Positions 47,015 through 57,883 of a stretch of 64,000 bases of DNA are shown here, one piece after another. Position 1 is the first letter of the stretch. Every line of letters starts with the position of its first letter. A program made the translations under genes and the position numbers. The stretch lies in NCBI GenBank assembly GCA_008015155.1, contig SSFA01000008.1:310001-374000 (forward strand). Reading direction: 5' to 3'. The stretch is from Thiothrix sp. GTDB lineage: Bacteria; Pseudomonadota; Gammaproteobacteria; Thiotrichales; Thiotrichaceae. The notes under the pieces were generated by a model that saw only the letters and a program-made list of their open reading frames with translations, searched no databases and was not told the origin of the DNA.

Positions 47015-47599
47015 ATGGAAAAACGCTTTCTTGATGAAGAAACTTTAATCCTAGACTCCTTCCGCCTAGGTGTACAAATATATGCGAGTGGCTTTCGTCC
47101 AAGCTTCATCGTCGGTTTGTGGCGAGGTGGAAGTACCGTGGGGATTTATGTGCAGGAATGCCTACAGACCTTAGGTGTTCAGGCTAACCATATTGCTTTG
47201 CGCACCTCCTACCGTGGACAACCCCATTATCAACAAATGCTAGCTGATCAAGGTGCAGGCATTCGCGTCCATGGCACTCAGTATTTGTTGGAAACGCTGA
47301 ATCGCGAAGATAGCCTGTTGATCGTGGATGATGTATTTAGTTCTGGGCATTCGATTGAAGCCGTTCTCAAACGCCTAAGCAACCATCTTAAACGCAATAT
47401 GCCTGAGCAAGTGAAAATTGCTACGCTGTGGGAGCGTCCCTCTTTTAATGCGACCGCGCTAAAACCTGATTTTGTGCTACACCAAACCGAAGATTGGTTA
47501 GTGTTTCCTTATGAACTGAGTGGCTTAACCCAAGTGGAAATTTCTGAGCATAAACCTTGGTTAGTGCCACTTTTAGATAAAGCTCGACTGACTAACTAA
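47015..47599 (+). CDS. Second phosphoribosyltransferase paralogue
   Basis: A 194-residue protein about 40 percent alike to the one at 46104-46679 by eye. Its PRPP loop is LLIVDDVFSSGHSIEA, and it has VGLWRGGSTVG in place of IAIWRGGVPIG. It is divergently placed. The changed base-binding part suggests a different substrate. Overlaps the end of the convergent FAD oxidase by 8 bases. Confidence 0.7.
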   Translation: MEKRFLDEETLILDSFRLGVQIYASGFRPSFIVGLWRGGSTVGIYVQECLQTLGVQANHIALRTSYRGQPHYQQMLADQGAGIRVHGTQYLLETLNREDSLLIVDDVFSSGHSIEAVLKRLSNHLKRNMPEQVKIATLWERPSFNATALKPDFVLHQTEDWLVFPYELSGLTQVEISEHKPWLVPLLDKARLTN

Positions 47600-48968
47600 A
47601 AATTTTTCCCGGATTCAGCAAATTAAGGGGGTCAAGTGCTTGCTTAATCGTGCGCATCACTGCAACAGCACCACCCAACTCCTCCAGTAAATAGGTTTGC
47701 TTGCCCTGCCCAATACCATGCTCACCCGTGCAAGTGCCTTCCATAGCAATCGCTCGCTGGCTAATGCGCGCAACTATCCCTTCAGCTTTTTCAACCTCAA
47801 TAGGGTCAGACAAATCGACTAATAAGATAATGTGGAAATTACCATCACCAACGTGACCGAGGATGGTAGCCACCATCCCTGACGCTTCTAAATCTTGGCG
47901 GGTTGCTTCCACACATTCCGCTAAGCGTGAGATCGGCACACAAGCATCACTTGAATAAGCACGTGCACCCGGACGCAAGGCTTGCGCCGCAAAGAACGCA
48001 TTATGCCGAGCCTTCCATAATTGCCCTAACTCTTGCTGATCACTACTCCACTTGAATTCATTGGCTCCAAACTCAGTCGCAATGCTCGCAAACATCTCAG
48101 CTTGTTCTGCCACCCCAGCCTCACTACCATGAAACTCTACAAAGAGGGTGGGCTGTTCAGCCATAGTCAATTTTGAATAGCGATTACAAGCCTGAATCTG
48201 TAAAGCATCCAATAGTTCAATCCGCGAGACGGGAATGCCTGCTTGAATCGTCATAATCACCGCATTACAAGCAGCCAATACACTAGGAAAAGCACAAACC
48301 CCACCTGCGACTACTTCAGGGCGACCAAAAACTTTTAAACTTAACTCAGTGATAATCCCTAAAGTGCCTTCTGAGCCTACAAACAAACGGGTTAGGTCAT
48401 AGCCTGCTGCACTCTTTTTGGCGCGGCTCGCAGTGCGAATCACTTCCCCTTGAGCAGTCACGACTTCTAAACTCAAAACCACATCTTTCATGGTTCCATA
48501 ACGCACCGCATTTGTGCCGGAAGCACGGGTTGAAGCCATGCCACCTAAACTGGCATTCGCGCCCGGATCAATTGGAAAGAATAAACCTGTATGGCGTAAG
48601 GCTTGGTTTAAGGCTTCGCGGGTGACACCGGGTTGCACGACAGCTGTCAAATCTTCAGCATAAATATGCAAGACTTTATCCATGCGCGAAACATCAATAC
48701 AGATGCCGCCTTGCGGAGCGTTCACCTGCCCTTCTAAGGAAGTGCCCGTACCAAAAGGAATAATCGGGCAGCGATATTCATTACATAATTTGACCGCATC
48801 AATCACCATTTGTTTATCGGTCGCAAATAGTACTCCTTCCGCTGCTTGATTGGGCAGCCAAGTCTGAGTATTCGCATGTTGCTCACATAAGGTTTGATTA
48901 GTCGTGAATAGCTCTCCAAATCTTGCCTGAAAAGCAGTGATGGCTGCGTGATGTTGCAGATTCGACAT
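47592..48968 (-). CDS. FAD-linked oxidase, D-lactate dehydrogenase / GlcD family
   Basis: A 458-residue flavoprotein. FAD-binding type-4 domain in the N-terminal half (FGTGTSLEGQVNAPQGGICI near 75; TRASGTNAVRYGTMKDVV near 145), FAD-oxidase C-terminal half with GHVGDGNFH near 365 and GEHGIGQGK near 417. Such enzymes oxidise D-lactate or 2-hydroxy acids and pass electrons to the respiratory chain. The C-terminal His residues match the family; the substrate is not proven. Confidence 0.75.
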   Translation of the reverse strand: MSNLQHHAAITAFQARFGELFTTNQTLCEQHANTQTWLPNQAAEGVLFATDKQMVIDAVKLCNEYRCPIIPFGTGTSLEGQVNAPQGGICIDVSRMDKVLHIYAEDLTAVVQPGVTREALNQALRHTGLFFPIDPGANASLGGMASTRASGTNAVRYGTMKDVVLSLEVVTAQGEVIRTASRAKKSAAGYDLTRLFVGSEGTLGIITELSLKVFGRPEVVAGGVCAFPSVLAACNAVIMTIQAGIPVSRIELLDALQIQACNRYSKLTMAEQPTLFVEFHGSEAGVAEQAEMFASIATEFGANEFKWSSDQQELGQLWKARHNAFFAAQALRPGARAYSSDACVPISRLAECVEATRQDLEASGMVATILGHVGDGNFHIILLVDLSDPIEVEKAEGIVARISQRAIAMEGTCTGEHGIGQGKQTYLLEELGGAVAVMRTIKQALDPLNLLNPGKIFS

Positions 48969-49029
48969 GACTAAGTTCCTGTTCCTAATGATGAAATCAG
49001 TGTAGGTTTTATACTTTGAATAATAAAGT

Positions 49030-50061
49030 CTACAAAGGTGTTTTCGCTCCCTCGCCTGCGACTTCCCGCACTAATTGCGGCACCATATAGCCTGGAACAG
49101 TTAAACGTAAAGCAGCAACCAGTGCTTTGGCCTCAAGCTCTGGCACTTCAAAATGTGCTGCACCCTGCACACGATCTAGGATATGCAGATAATAAGGTAT
49201 GACATTTGCTGCTACTAAAGCTTCACTTAAGGCAGCCAAAGCAGGCACACTATCATTCACCCCACGCAGCAATACACTTTGATTTAATAATAAAACACCT
49301 ACTTCGCGTAGTGCTTTTAAGCCAGCTTGCACTTCAGCATCCTGAAACTCATTCGCATGATTGGCATGAATTACCATAATGACTTGCTTATTTAAGCGGC
49401 TCAGCCAAGTCAATAAACGCTCATCAATCCGTTCAGGCAAGACAATGGGTAAGCGGGTATGAAAACGAAGGCGTTGCACATGCTCAATCGCAGCAAGGCG
49501 CTCACATAAAGAACTTAAGCGGTCATCTGATAAAGTCAAAGGATCACCACCGCTTAATAAGACTTCGCTAATATCAGCATTGCTTGCAACATAATCGAGC
49601 GCTTCTTGCCAGTGATCGCGGGCTGGATTGGCTTCACTGTAGGGAAAATGGCGGCGAAAACAATAGCGACAATGAATCGCACAAGCTCCAGTTGTGACTA
49701 ACAAAACACGACCTTGATATTTATGTAAGACACCATCTGTCACCATTGCTGCATGATCGCCGACGGGATCGCTTAAAAACCCCTGCGTTAACTGCATTTC
49801 TGCGGATAAAGGCAAAACTTGGCGTAATAAGGGGTCATTCCAATCGCCTTTTTGCATCCGTCGCACATAACTATGCGGCGCTAGTAAACGAAATTGCCGC
49901 GCTGCTTCCAGACTGACTTCAGCACCCTGTCCCTCTAAGTCTAATAAGCGAATCAGCTCAAATGGATCGCGTACTGCAGAGGCTAAAGCACGCTGCCAAA
50001 CTGAACTTGTTAATGAACTTGAATTTTTAGTCTGATTTTTTGCAGCGTTTCCGGTTATCAT
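49030..50061 (-). CDS. epmB: EF-P beta-lysylation radical-SAM aminomutase EpmB
   Basis: A 343-residue lysine 2,3-aminomutase-like enzyme. The ATG at 50061 is chosen because the longer ORF runs into the divergent efp gene. The radical-SAM Cys triad is CAIHCRYC (127, 131, 134). It makes (R)-beta-lysine used by EpmA for EF-P Lys34. Directly divergent from efp, consistent with the shared pathway. EpmA lies downstream of efp. Confidence 0.85.
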   Translation of the reverse strand: MITGNAAKNQTKNSSSLTSSVWQRALASAVRDPFELIRLLDLEGQGAEVSLEAARQFRLLAPHSYVRRMQKGDWNDPLLRQVLPLSAEMQLTQGFLSDPVGDHAAMVTDGVLHKYQGRVLLVTTGACAIHCRYCFRRHFPYSEANPARDHWQEALDYVASNADISEVLLSGGDPLTLSDDRLSSLCERLAAIEHVQRLRFHTRLPIVLPERIDERLLTWLSRLNKQVIMVIHANHANEFQDAEVQAGLKALREVGVLLLNQSVLLRGVNDSVPALAALSEALVAANVIPYYLHILDRVQGAAHFEVPELEAKALVAALRLTVPGYMVPQLVREVAGEGAKTPL

Positions 50062-50106
50062 ACGCACCTTAATTAAATTGAGTGATTTTTGGAGAGCAAC
50101 AAGGCT

Positions 50107-50676
50107 ATGCCAAGCTACAGCACCAGCGAGTTCCGTTCTGGACTCAAACTTATGATTGACGGCGATCCTTATACCATCGTTGAGAACGAATTTGTAAAAC
50201 CGGGTAAAGGTCAAGCATTTAATCGCGTTCGTGTGAAGAATTTAAAAACCGGTCGCACTGTTGAAAAAACTTGGAAGTCTGGTGATAGCGTTGAAGCCGC
50301 TGATGTCGTCGACCGTGAAATGGAATACCTCTACAAAGAAGGTGATGACTATTATTTCATGGCCACCGACGGTTCATTTGAACAAGTCGCTGCACCTGCA
50401 ACTTCGATGGAAGATGCTGTGAAATGGTTACGTGGTAATGAAGTTTGTGTCGTAACTTTATGGAATGAAGTGCCATTAACAGTCACGCCACCCAATTTCG
50501 TTGAATTGAAAATTGTTGAAACCGATCCCGGCTTAAAAGGTGATACCGCTAGCGGTGGTACTAAACCAGCGATTTTAGAAACCGGCGCTGTGGTTAAAGT
50601 ACCTTTATATATGAATCAGGATGAAGTCCTGCGCATTGATACGCGCACTGGCGAATATATTTCCCGTGTGAAATAA
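50107..50676 (+). CDS. efp: Elongation factor P
   Basis: A 190-residue EF-P with three beta-barrel domains; the ATG at 50107 was chosen because MPSYSTSEF is the family N-terminus. The modified residue is Lys34 in KPGKGQAF. It relieves ribosome stalling at polyproline. The end TGEYISR matches the family. Confidence 0.9.
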   Translation: MPSYSTSEFRSGLKLMIDGDPYTIVENEFVKPGKGQAFNRVRVKNLKTGRTVEKTWKSGDSVEAADVVDREMEYLYKEGDDYYFMATDGSFEQVAAPATSMEDAVKWLRGNEVCVVTLWNEVPLTVTPPNFVELKIVETDPGLKGDTASGGTKPAILETGAVVKVPLYMNQDEVLRIDTRTGEYISRVK

Positions 50677-50692
50677 GCGAAGGATCAATGGG

Positions 50693-51631
50693 GTGAACTG
50701 GCAACCAACAGCCTCAATTCAAGCTTTAAAAGCGCGTGCTTGCCTCTATCAGCAGCTACGCGCTTTTTTCCATGGGCGCGGGGTTTTGGAAGTCGAAACT
50801 CCAGCACTGTCCCAAGCAGGCAATACCGATCCTAATATTGCTAGCTTCAGTGTGAATACACCGCAAGGTTTGCGCTATTTGCACACTTCCCCCGAATATC
50901 CTATGAAGCGCTTATTAGCGGCGGGTAGTGGCGATATTTACCAGATTTGTAAAGTCTGGCGACAAGATGAGTCGGGGCGGCGACATAACCCCGAATTCAC
51001 TATGCTTGAATATTATCGGGTGGGCTTTAGTTACCAACAATTGATGCAAGAAGTCTCTGAGCTACTACAGCTTGCGATTCCACATCTTAAGCTTGCTCCG
51101 CGGATACTTACTTACCGTCAAGCTTTCCTTGAAATCTTAGCTATTGACCCCCATCAAGCTAGTGTTGAGCAATTAGCTGCTTGTGCTCAGCAACAAAACA
51201 TTGATGTTCAAGGCGAGCTCAGCCAGCAAGCTTGGTTAGATTTGTTATTTACGCATTGTATTGAAGCTAGTTTCCCGACAGATCGTTTGACGTTTATTTA
51301 CCATTATCCAGCCACCCAAGCTGCTTTAGCCCGGGTACGTTTAGAAGATGGTTATTGGGTAGCCGAACGCTTTGAAGTGTATTTAGGCCCTTTAGAATTG
51401 GGCAATGGCTATCAAGAGCAAACTAATGCTGAGCAATTAGAACGAGTACTAGTCGCTGATGCTGAGCTGCAAGCCCAAGATATTCCAGTAGATACACGGT
51501 TTATCGCGGCCGTGCAAGCTGGTATGCCGTTTTCAGCGGGCATCGCCTTGGGTTTAGATCGGATTTTATTATCTCGCCTGCAAGCTACACGGCTGCCCAG
51601 CGTGTTAAGTTTTGCGTGGGAAATAGCGTAA
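50693..51631 (+). CDS. epmA: EF-P lysyltransferase EpmA (GenX/PoxA)
   Basis: A 312-residue class II aminoacyl-tRNA-synthetase-like protein starting at GTG. It lacks the anticodon-binding domain of LysRS. The motif 1 region is LEVETPALSQ, motif 2 ICKVWRQDESGRRHNPEFTM and motif 3 ALGLDRILL at the end. It attaches beta-lysine to EF-P Lys34. Directly downstream of efp. Confidence 0.85.
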   Translation: MNWQPTASIQALKARACLYQQLRAFFHGRGVLEVETPALSQAGNTDPNIASFSVNTPQGLRYLHTSPEYPMKRLLAAGSGDIYQICKVWRQDESGRRHNPEFTMLEYYRVGFSYQQLMQEVSELLQLAIPHLKLAPRILTYRQAFLEILAIDPHQASVEQLAACAQQQNIDVQGELSQQAWLDLLFTHCIEASFPTDRLTFIYHYPATQAALARVRLEDGYWVAERFEVYLGPLELGNGYQEQTNAEQLERVLVADAELQAQDIPVDTRFIAAVQAGMPFSAGIALGLDRILLSRLQATRLPSVLSFAWEIA

Positions 51632-51687
51632 GTGCTTAAGGGACGGCACAATTTGCGCTTCTTTTTTGAATTTTAAGGAGAATTGAG

Positions 51688-52023
51688 ATGAGTTTATTTA
51701 TTTCTGATGCGATGGCGCAAACAGCTCCAGCAGGCCCTGCTGGTGGTGGTTTAATTGAAATGGTCTTGATGATGGCGGTATTTTTCGCCATTATGTATTT
51801 TATGATCATTCGTCCTCAGCAAAAGCGCGCTAAAGATCATAAAACTATGTTAGAAGCGCTCAGCAAAGGGGATGAAATCGTCACTGGCGGCGGTATGTTA
51901 GGTAAAGTTGCGAATATTGGCGACAATTTTATCCAACTTGAAATCGCTGACAACGTGCAAGTTAAAGTACAAAAGCAAGCTATTGCCTCTGTACTACCCA
52001 AAGGGACTTTGAAAAACGCTTGA
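51688..52023 (+). CDS. yajC: SecYEG-associated protein YajC
   Basis: A 111-residue protein with one N-terminal TM (VLMMAVFFAIMYFMIIRPQQ) ending in the family hallmark RPQQKR and a small cytoplasmic domain with VTGGGMLG. It opens the yajC-secD-secF operon. Confidence 0.9.
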   Translation: MSLFISDAMAQTAPAGPAGGGLIEMVLMMAVFFAIMYFMIIRPQQKRAKDHKTMLEALSKGDEIVTGGGMLGKVANIGDNFIQLEIADNVQVKVQKQAIASVLPKGTLKNA

Positions 52024-52101
52024 TTTTTCTCCTTTTAGAACCGCTTGCCTAGGCTGTGCTGTTGACGCTTGCAGCCTAGGGGCTTGTTTTGGAATATAAC
52101 A

Positions 52102-53967
52102 ATGAACCGCTATCCAGTCTGGAAGTATGTAATGATTGCGATCATTCTTTTGATCGGCATTATTTACTCAATTCCTAACTTTTTCCCTTCTGAACCTGCA
52201 GTGCAAATCAGCACTAAAACCGAACAGCCCATTGAGCCTGCCGAAATGCAGCGCTTTGAGCAAGCTTTGAAAGATAAGGGCTTAAGCTTTCGTGCCAGTG
52301 AGAATAATGGCTCGCAAGTCTTATTTCGTTTTGCCGACACTGATGTACAGTTGAAAGCCTCTGAAGTACTAAAAACTGCTGTTGGCGATAAATACGTGGT
52401 TGCTCTCAATCTCGCTCAATCCACTCCTCAGTTCTTACGCGCCTTGCATGCCAATCCGATGTATTTAGGTTTGGACTTACGTGGTGGTGTGCACTTCTTA
52501 ATGGAAGTGGATATGAATGCGGCTAAAGATAAAGCTTATGAGCGTTATGAAGACGAGTTCCGCGATACCTTACGTGAAGCTAAAGTCGCTTATTTAGGGA
52601 TTGCACGTGAAGGCGATCAATTAGTTGCTAAATTTAAAACTGAGCAAGAGCGTGATGCAGCAGCCCCTGTTTTAGGCAAAGCTTATGTCAATAATGAGCT
52701 GATTTGGGATAAGAAAGAACAAGACGGTAGTTATATTCTGTCCGCTGCGATGTCACCGCAAAATTTATTAAATATTGAAAAATTTGCGATCCAACAAAAT
52801 ATCACTACCTTACGCAAGCGGGTGAATGAGTTAGGGGTAGCTGAGCCGGTTATTCAGCAGCAAGGCAAAGGTCGGATTGTGGTGCAATTGCCAGGCGTGC
52901 AAGATACGGTACGCGCTAAAGAAATCTTAGGTGCAACCGCAACGCTTGAGTTCCGTTTGGTCGATGATGGTGGCAATGATGCTCAACAAGCACAGGCTTC
53001 TGGACGGGCACCGATTGGTTTGCAACTCTACAAAGAGCGGGATGGCACACCGATTTTATTAAAGCGTAGAGTCATGTTGACGGGCGAGTATATTACGGAT
53101 GCTAGCTCTGGCTTTGATCAAAATAACCAGCCTTCGGTCAATATTACTTTAGATGGGAATGGGGCGAGTCGCTTTAGTAAAGTTACTGGCGAGAACGTAC
53201 AAAAGTTAATGGCTGTGGTTTATATTGAAACCAAATTCCAAGAAGTGGAAGTCGATGGCCAAAAAGTTCGCAAACCGGTTAAAACCGAAGAAGTCATCAA
53301 TGTCGCGCGGATTCAAGAGCAACTCAGCAAGCGCTTCCAAATCACTGGTTTAGACTCAACTAAAGAAGCGCGTGACTTAGCCTTATTACTACGGGCTGGC
53401 GCTCTGGCTGCTCCCTTATACATCGTTGAAGAACGTACCATCGGCCCAAGCATGGGTAAAGAAAATATCGAGAAAGGTTTCAACTCTAATATTTGGGGCT
53501 TTGTCGCGGTCGTGATTTTCATGGTGGTTTACTATCGCGTATTCGGTTTGATTTCGAGTCTTTCGCTAGGTGTGAATGGCTTCTTACTGTTTGCGATTCT
53601 CTCCATGATTCAAGCCACCTTGACCCTCCCCGGCATGGCTGCGATTGCTTTGACGCTTGGTATGGCCATTGATGCAAACGTCTTAATTAATGAGCGGATT
53701 CGTGAGGAATTACGTAATGGCGCCGCTCCACAAATAGCGATCAATGCCGGGTATGAGCGTGCTTGGGGTACGATCCTCGATTCCAACCTAACTAACTTAA
53801 TTGCGGGTATTGCCTTGTTTATGCTCGGTTCTGGCCCTGTGCGTGGCTTCGCAGTCGTCCTCTGCTTAGGTATTTTGACTTCGATGTTTAGTGCTGTGAC
53901 TGTTTCACGTGCCTTGACCAATTTGGTGTATGGCTATCGTAAACGCTTAACCGATATTTCTATTTAG
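52102..53967 (+). CDS. secD: Protein translocase subunit SecD
   Basis: A 621-residue protein from ATG 52102. An N-terminal TM is followed by the large periplasmic domains (GLDLRGGVHFLMEVD near 135 is the family signature) and a C-terminal part with five TM segments (from about 445) and MAIDANVLINERIREE. It uses the proton gradient to help secretion with SecF, encoded 10 bases downstream. Confidence 0.9.
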   Translation: MNRYPVWKYVMIAIILLIGIIYSIPNFFPSEPAVQISTKTEQPIEPAEMQRFEQALKDKGLSFRASENNGSQVLFRFADTDVQLKASEVLKTAVGDKYVVALNLAQSTPQFLRALHANPMYLGLDLRGGVHFLMEVDMNAAKDKAYERYEDEFRDTLREAKVAYLGIAREGDQLVAKFKTEQERDAAAPVLGKAYVNNELIWDKKEQDGSYILSAAMSPQNLLNIEKFAIQQNITTLRKRVNELGVAEPVIQQQGKGRIVVQLPGVQDTVRAKEILGATATLEFRLVDDGGNDAQQAQASGRAPIGLQLYKERDGTPILLKRRVMLTGEYITDASSGFDQNNQPSVNITLDGNGASRFSKVTGENVQKLMAVVYIETKFQEVEVDGQKVRKPVKTEEVINVARIQEQLSKRFQITGLDSTKEARDLALLLRAGALAAPLYIVEERTIGPSMGKENIEKGFNSNIWGFVAVVIFMVVYYRVFGLISSLSLGVNGFLLFAILSMIQATLTLPGMAAIALTLGMAIDANVLINERIREELRNGAAPQIAINAGYERAWGTILDSNLTNLIAGIALFMLGSGPVRGFAVVLCLGILTSMFSAVTVSRALTNLVYGYRKRLTDISI

Positions 53968-53977
53968 GGGCTAGCTC

Positions 53978-54925
53978 ATGATTGAATTATTCCATTTCAA
54001 AAAAGACATCCCCTTCATGAAATATGGGAAGATTACGACCCTTATTTCCTTAGGTACTTTCGTCTTTGCAGTGTTCTTTCTAGTGTATCGTGGCCTTAAC
54101 TTAGGCGTAGATTTCACGGGTGGTACGATGATCGAGGTGCGTTATGCACAAGCCGCACCGATTGAACAGATTAGAGAGAATCTAAAAGCACAAGGCTTCC
54201 CAGAAGTCTTTGTGCAAAACTATGGCTCAACGCAAGATGTTTTGATTCGCCTGCCTGTAGAACAAGGCAAATCAGGTGCACAGGTCAGTGAGCAAGTGAT
54301 GAAAAGCCTGCGAACCGCCAATCCTGATGTACAACTGAGTCGGGTCGAGTTTGTCGGCCCACAAGTCGGTCAGGAATTATATGAAAATGGTGGGTTAGCA
54401 CTGTTGTTAGTCGCGGCTGGGATTATTATTTACTTATCTTTCCGCTTCGAATGGCGCTTTGCAGTCGCCGCCACTATTGCAAATATGCACGACGTCGTGA
54501 TTATCCTGGGAATGTTTGCCTTTTTCCAATGGCAATTTGACCTTACGGTTTTGGCCGGTGTACTCGCTATCTTGGGCTACTCTGTGAACGAATCCGTCGT
54601 TGTCTTTGACCGGGTGCGTGAAAATATTCGCAAAATGCGTGATACCAGTATTCCAGACATTATCGACAATGCAATCACTGTCACTATGTCACGGACTATT
54701 ATTACGCATACGTCGACACAGATTATGGTCTTGGCGATGTTCTTCTTCGGTGGCGAAGCCTTACATAATTTCTCCTTAGCTCTCACCATCGGGATTATGT
54801 TTGGTATTTATTCCTCGGTCTTAGTTGCCTCGCCTTTAGTTATGTTATTTGGCTTGAAGCGTGAGCATCTGATTCCGAAAGAGAATGTCGTTGAGGGTGC
54901 TAACCCCGATGGCTCTGTGGTGTAA
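53978..54925 (+). CDS. secF: Protein translocase subunit SecF
   Basis: A 315-residue protein. The first TM (about 18-38) is followed by GVDFTGGTMIEVRY (family signature), a small periplasmic domain, and five further TM segments with ILGYSVNESVVVFDRVRENI. It pairs with SecD and is followed by a strong terminator. Confidence 0.9.
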   Translation: MIELFHFKKDIPFMKYGKITTLISLGTFVFAVFFLVYRGLNLGVDFTGGTMIEVRYAQAAPIEQIRENLKAQGFPEVFVQNYGSTQDVLIRLPVEQGKSGAQVSEQVMKSLRTANPDVQLSRVEFVGPQVGQELYENGGLALLLVAAGIIIYLSFRFEWRFAVAATIANMHDVVIILGMFAFFQWQFDLTVLAGVLAILGYSVNESVVVFDRVRENIRKMRDTSIPDIIDNAITVTMSRTIITHTSTQIMVLAMFFFGGEALHNFSLALTIGIMFGIYSSVLVASPLVMLFGLKREHLIPKENVVEGANPDGSVV

Positions 54926-54943
54926 AGCCTAAGTTGATGCACA

Positions 54944-54972
54944 AAAAAGACCTGCATAAAGCAGGTCTTTTT
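54944..54972 (+). terminator. Rho-independent terminator of yajC-secD-secF
   Basis: AAAGACCTGC/GCAGGTCTTT 10-bp stem with T-run. Confidence 0.85.
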
Positions 54973-54993
54973 ATTCGTAATGTAGCAATAGAT

Positions 54994-55497
54994 TTACCCC
55001 GCCTTCCCCACATACATTTCTAAAGCTTTAACTAAAGCCCTGCCATCAAAACCTTGCTCACTGATGCTCTTTGGTAGAACATAAAATACATCCGGCTTAG
55101 GATAAACAAGCAAATAATTCTGATTCTGCTTCCAATCTTTAATATCCTTCCAGAGCAACTCATTAGTACCATGTGTGGAACTAATGGCTAATCCTGTTGG
55201 GAGTAACTCTACAGTGAAGGGCTCGTGTAGAGCTTTAAAACCACGGTAAAACTTTTTAGCTTTGTAAGGTGACGCCACAAAATGTAAAAACAGATAACTG
55301 AGTACTAAACCAATCAAAGTACCCAAGGCTAACTGCCCGAAACCATAATAATCCGTCAAATAAACTGCTAAAAGGCCTAGAAGAATAGCCAAGAATAGAA
55401 CCAGTAAGCGCATAGTGGGCGTTTCATTTAAACGACTCGCGGCTAAGAAGTCGCGCTCTGAAAGGGTATAGCTGGCTTTAACAGCATCGGTTGACAT
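54994..55497 (-). CDS. YcxB-like membrane protein
   Basis: A 167-residue protein; the ATG at 55497 is preferred over a GTG further up. Two TM segments (about residues 25-42 and 48-64) are followed by a YcxB-like C-terminal domain (ELLWKDIKDWKQNQNYLLVY). The function of the family is not established. Confidence 0.6.
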   Translation of the reverse strand: MSTDAVKASYTLSERDFLAASRLNETPTMRLLVLFLAILLGLLAVYLTDYYGFGQLALGTLIGLVLSYLFLHFVASPYKAKKFYRGFKALHEPFTVELLPTGLAISSTHGTNELLWKDIKDWKQNQNYLLVYPKPDVFYVLPKSISEQGFDGRALVKALEMYVGKAG

Positions 55498-55588
55498 AAG
55501 ATTTCTCAAGGACACTCATAAACTGGGAATTATACGGCTAAATAGACTGAGGAACAGACTTGATCTGACTACTCAGTTCTTCACATTA

Positions 55589-56827
<1,239 letters not shown>

Positions 56828-56938
56828 TCATATCATCAAATAAATTTGAAAGCCGCAGAATGACAGTGCATTGCAAAAACTTGTACTTTTAAGTCAATCT
56901 TCTACACTAAGAGGCTTAAAGATGGATGAGAGACCAGC

Positions 56939-57841
56939 ATGAGTCGTGTGCAATCCCAACTTATTCCACAGTTTGCTTTATATGGTGAGAGCAATCTAAG
57001 CCAACAGCCGAGCTTAGTGCATATCGAAGATATTGCGGATCGAAGTCGTGCGAATAACTGGTTGATCAAGCCGCATCGCCATACCCGGCTTTTCCAAATT
57101 TTGTTATTAATCAATGGTAGCCTACAGGTGAAACTAGAAGATCAACAGCACCAGCTGCAAGGGAATTGGGTGGTGAGTATTCCACCGGGTTGGGTGCATG
57201 GCTTCGAGTTTCCTGCCGATACTCAAGGGATGGTCTTATCTGTTGCAGCTGCTTTATTGCAAGCGCCTCCTCAACAATTCCAAGGCTTGGCTAGTTTATT
57301 AGAACAAGCCCATACCGTTAGCTTTGCAGAGCAAGATGTACTTTTTGCTCAATTCAAAAACTATCTATACTTGATCCGCCAAGAACTTAAGCAACCGTCT
57401 ACAGGCCATGAAACCATGCTAACTTGGCAGATTGGCGCTTTATTTATGACACTGTGGCGCCAAGTGCAATATAGCACTGCCCAAATGCATCAAAACCCGA
57501 AAAGCATCCAGGTTTTTCAACAATTTAGACAGACATTAGAACTGCATTATCGCGAGCACTGGGATGTGCAAACCTATGCTAAAACCTTACATCTATCCGT
57601 ATCAAGCTTAAACCGTTTATGCCAAGAAAAAGCTGGCAATAGTGCAAAAGGCTTGATTCAAGAGCGAGTCTTACTTGAAGCTAAGCGCCGCTTGATTTAC
57701 ACCCAAGAGCCACTAGAACGCATAGCAGAATCTTTAGGCTTCAAAGATCCTGCATACTTTTCACGCTTTTTTAAGAATTTAGCGGGTACGCCACCGAGTG
57801 ACTACCGTAAAGCGAAATATATAGAAATGGGAACAAGTTAA
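56939..57841 (+). CDS. AraC-family regulator, probable PobR
   Basis: A 300-residue protein. The N-terminal cupin-like part (HRHTRLFQILLLINGSLQVK near 43) senses the ligand; the C-terminal AraC HTH pair is near 205-290 (YAKTLHLSVSSLNRLCQEKA; IAESLGFKDPAYFSRFFKNL). Divergent from pobA by 135 bases, so it probably activates it with 4-hydroxybenzoate. Confidence 0.75.
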   Translation: MSRVQSQLIPQFALYGESNLSQQPSLVHIEDIADRSRANNWLIKPHRHTRLFQILLLINGSLQVKLEDQQHQLQGNWVVSIPPGWVHGFEFPADTQGMVLSVAAALLQAPPQQFQGLASLLEQAHTVSFAEQDVLFAQFKNYLYLIRQELKQPSTGHETMLTWQIGALFMTLWRQVQYSTAQMHQNPKSIQVFQQFRQTLELHYREHWDVQTYAKTLHLSVSSLNRLCQEKAGNSAKGLIQERVLLEAKRRLIYTQEPLERIAESLGFKDPAYFSRFFKNLAGTPPSDYRKAKYIEMGTS

Positions 57842-57883
57842 GCTCATATTAATTAACTCGTTCAGAGCTTTTGTGTTGAAAAC

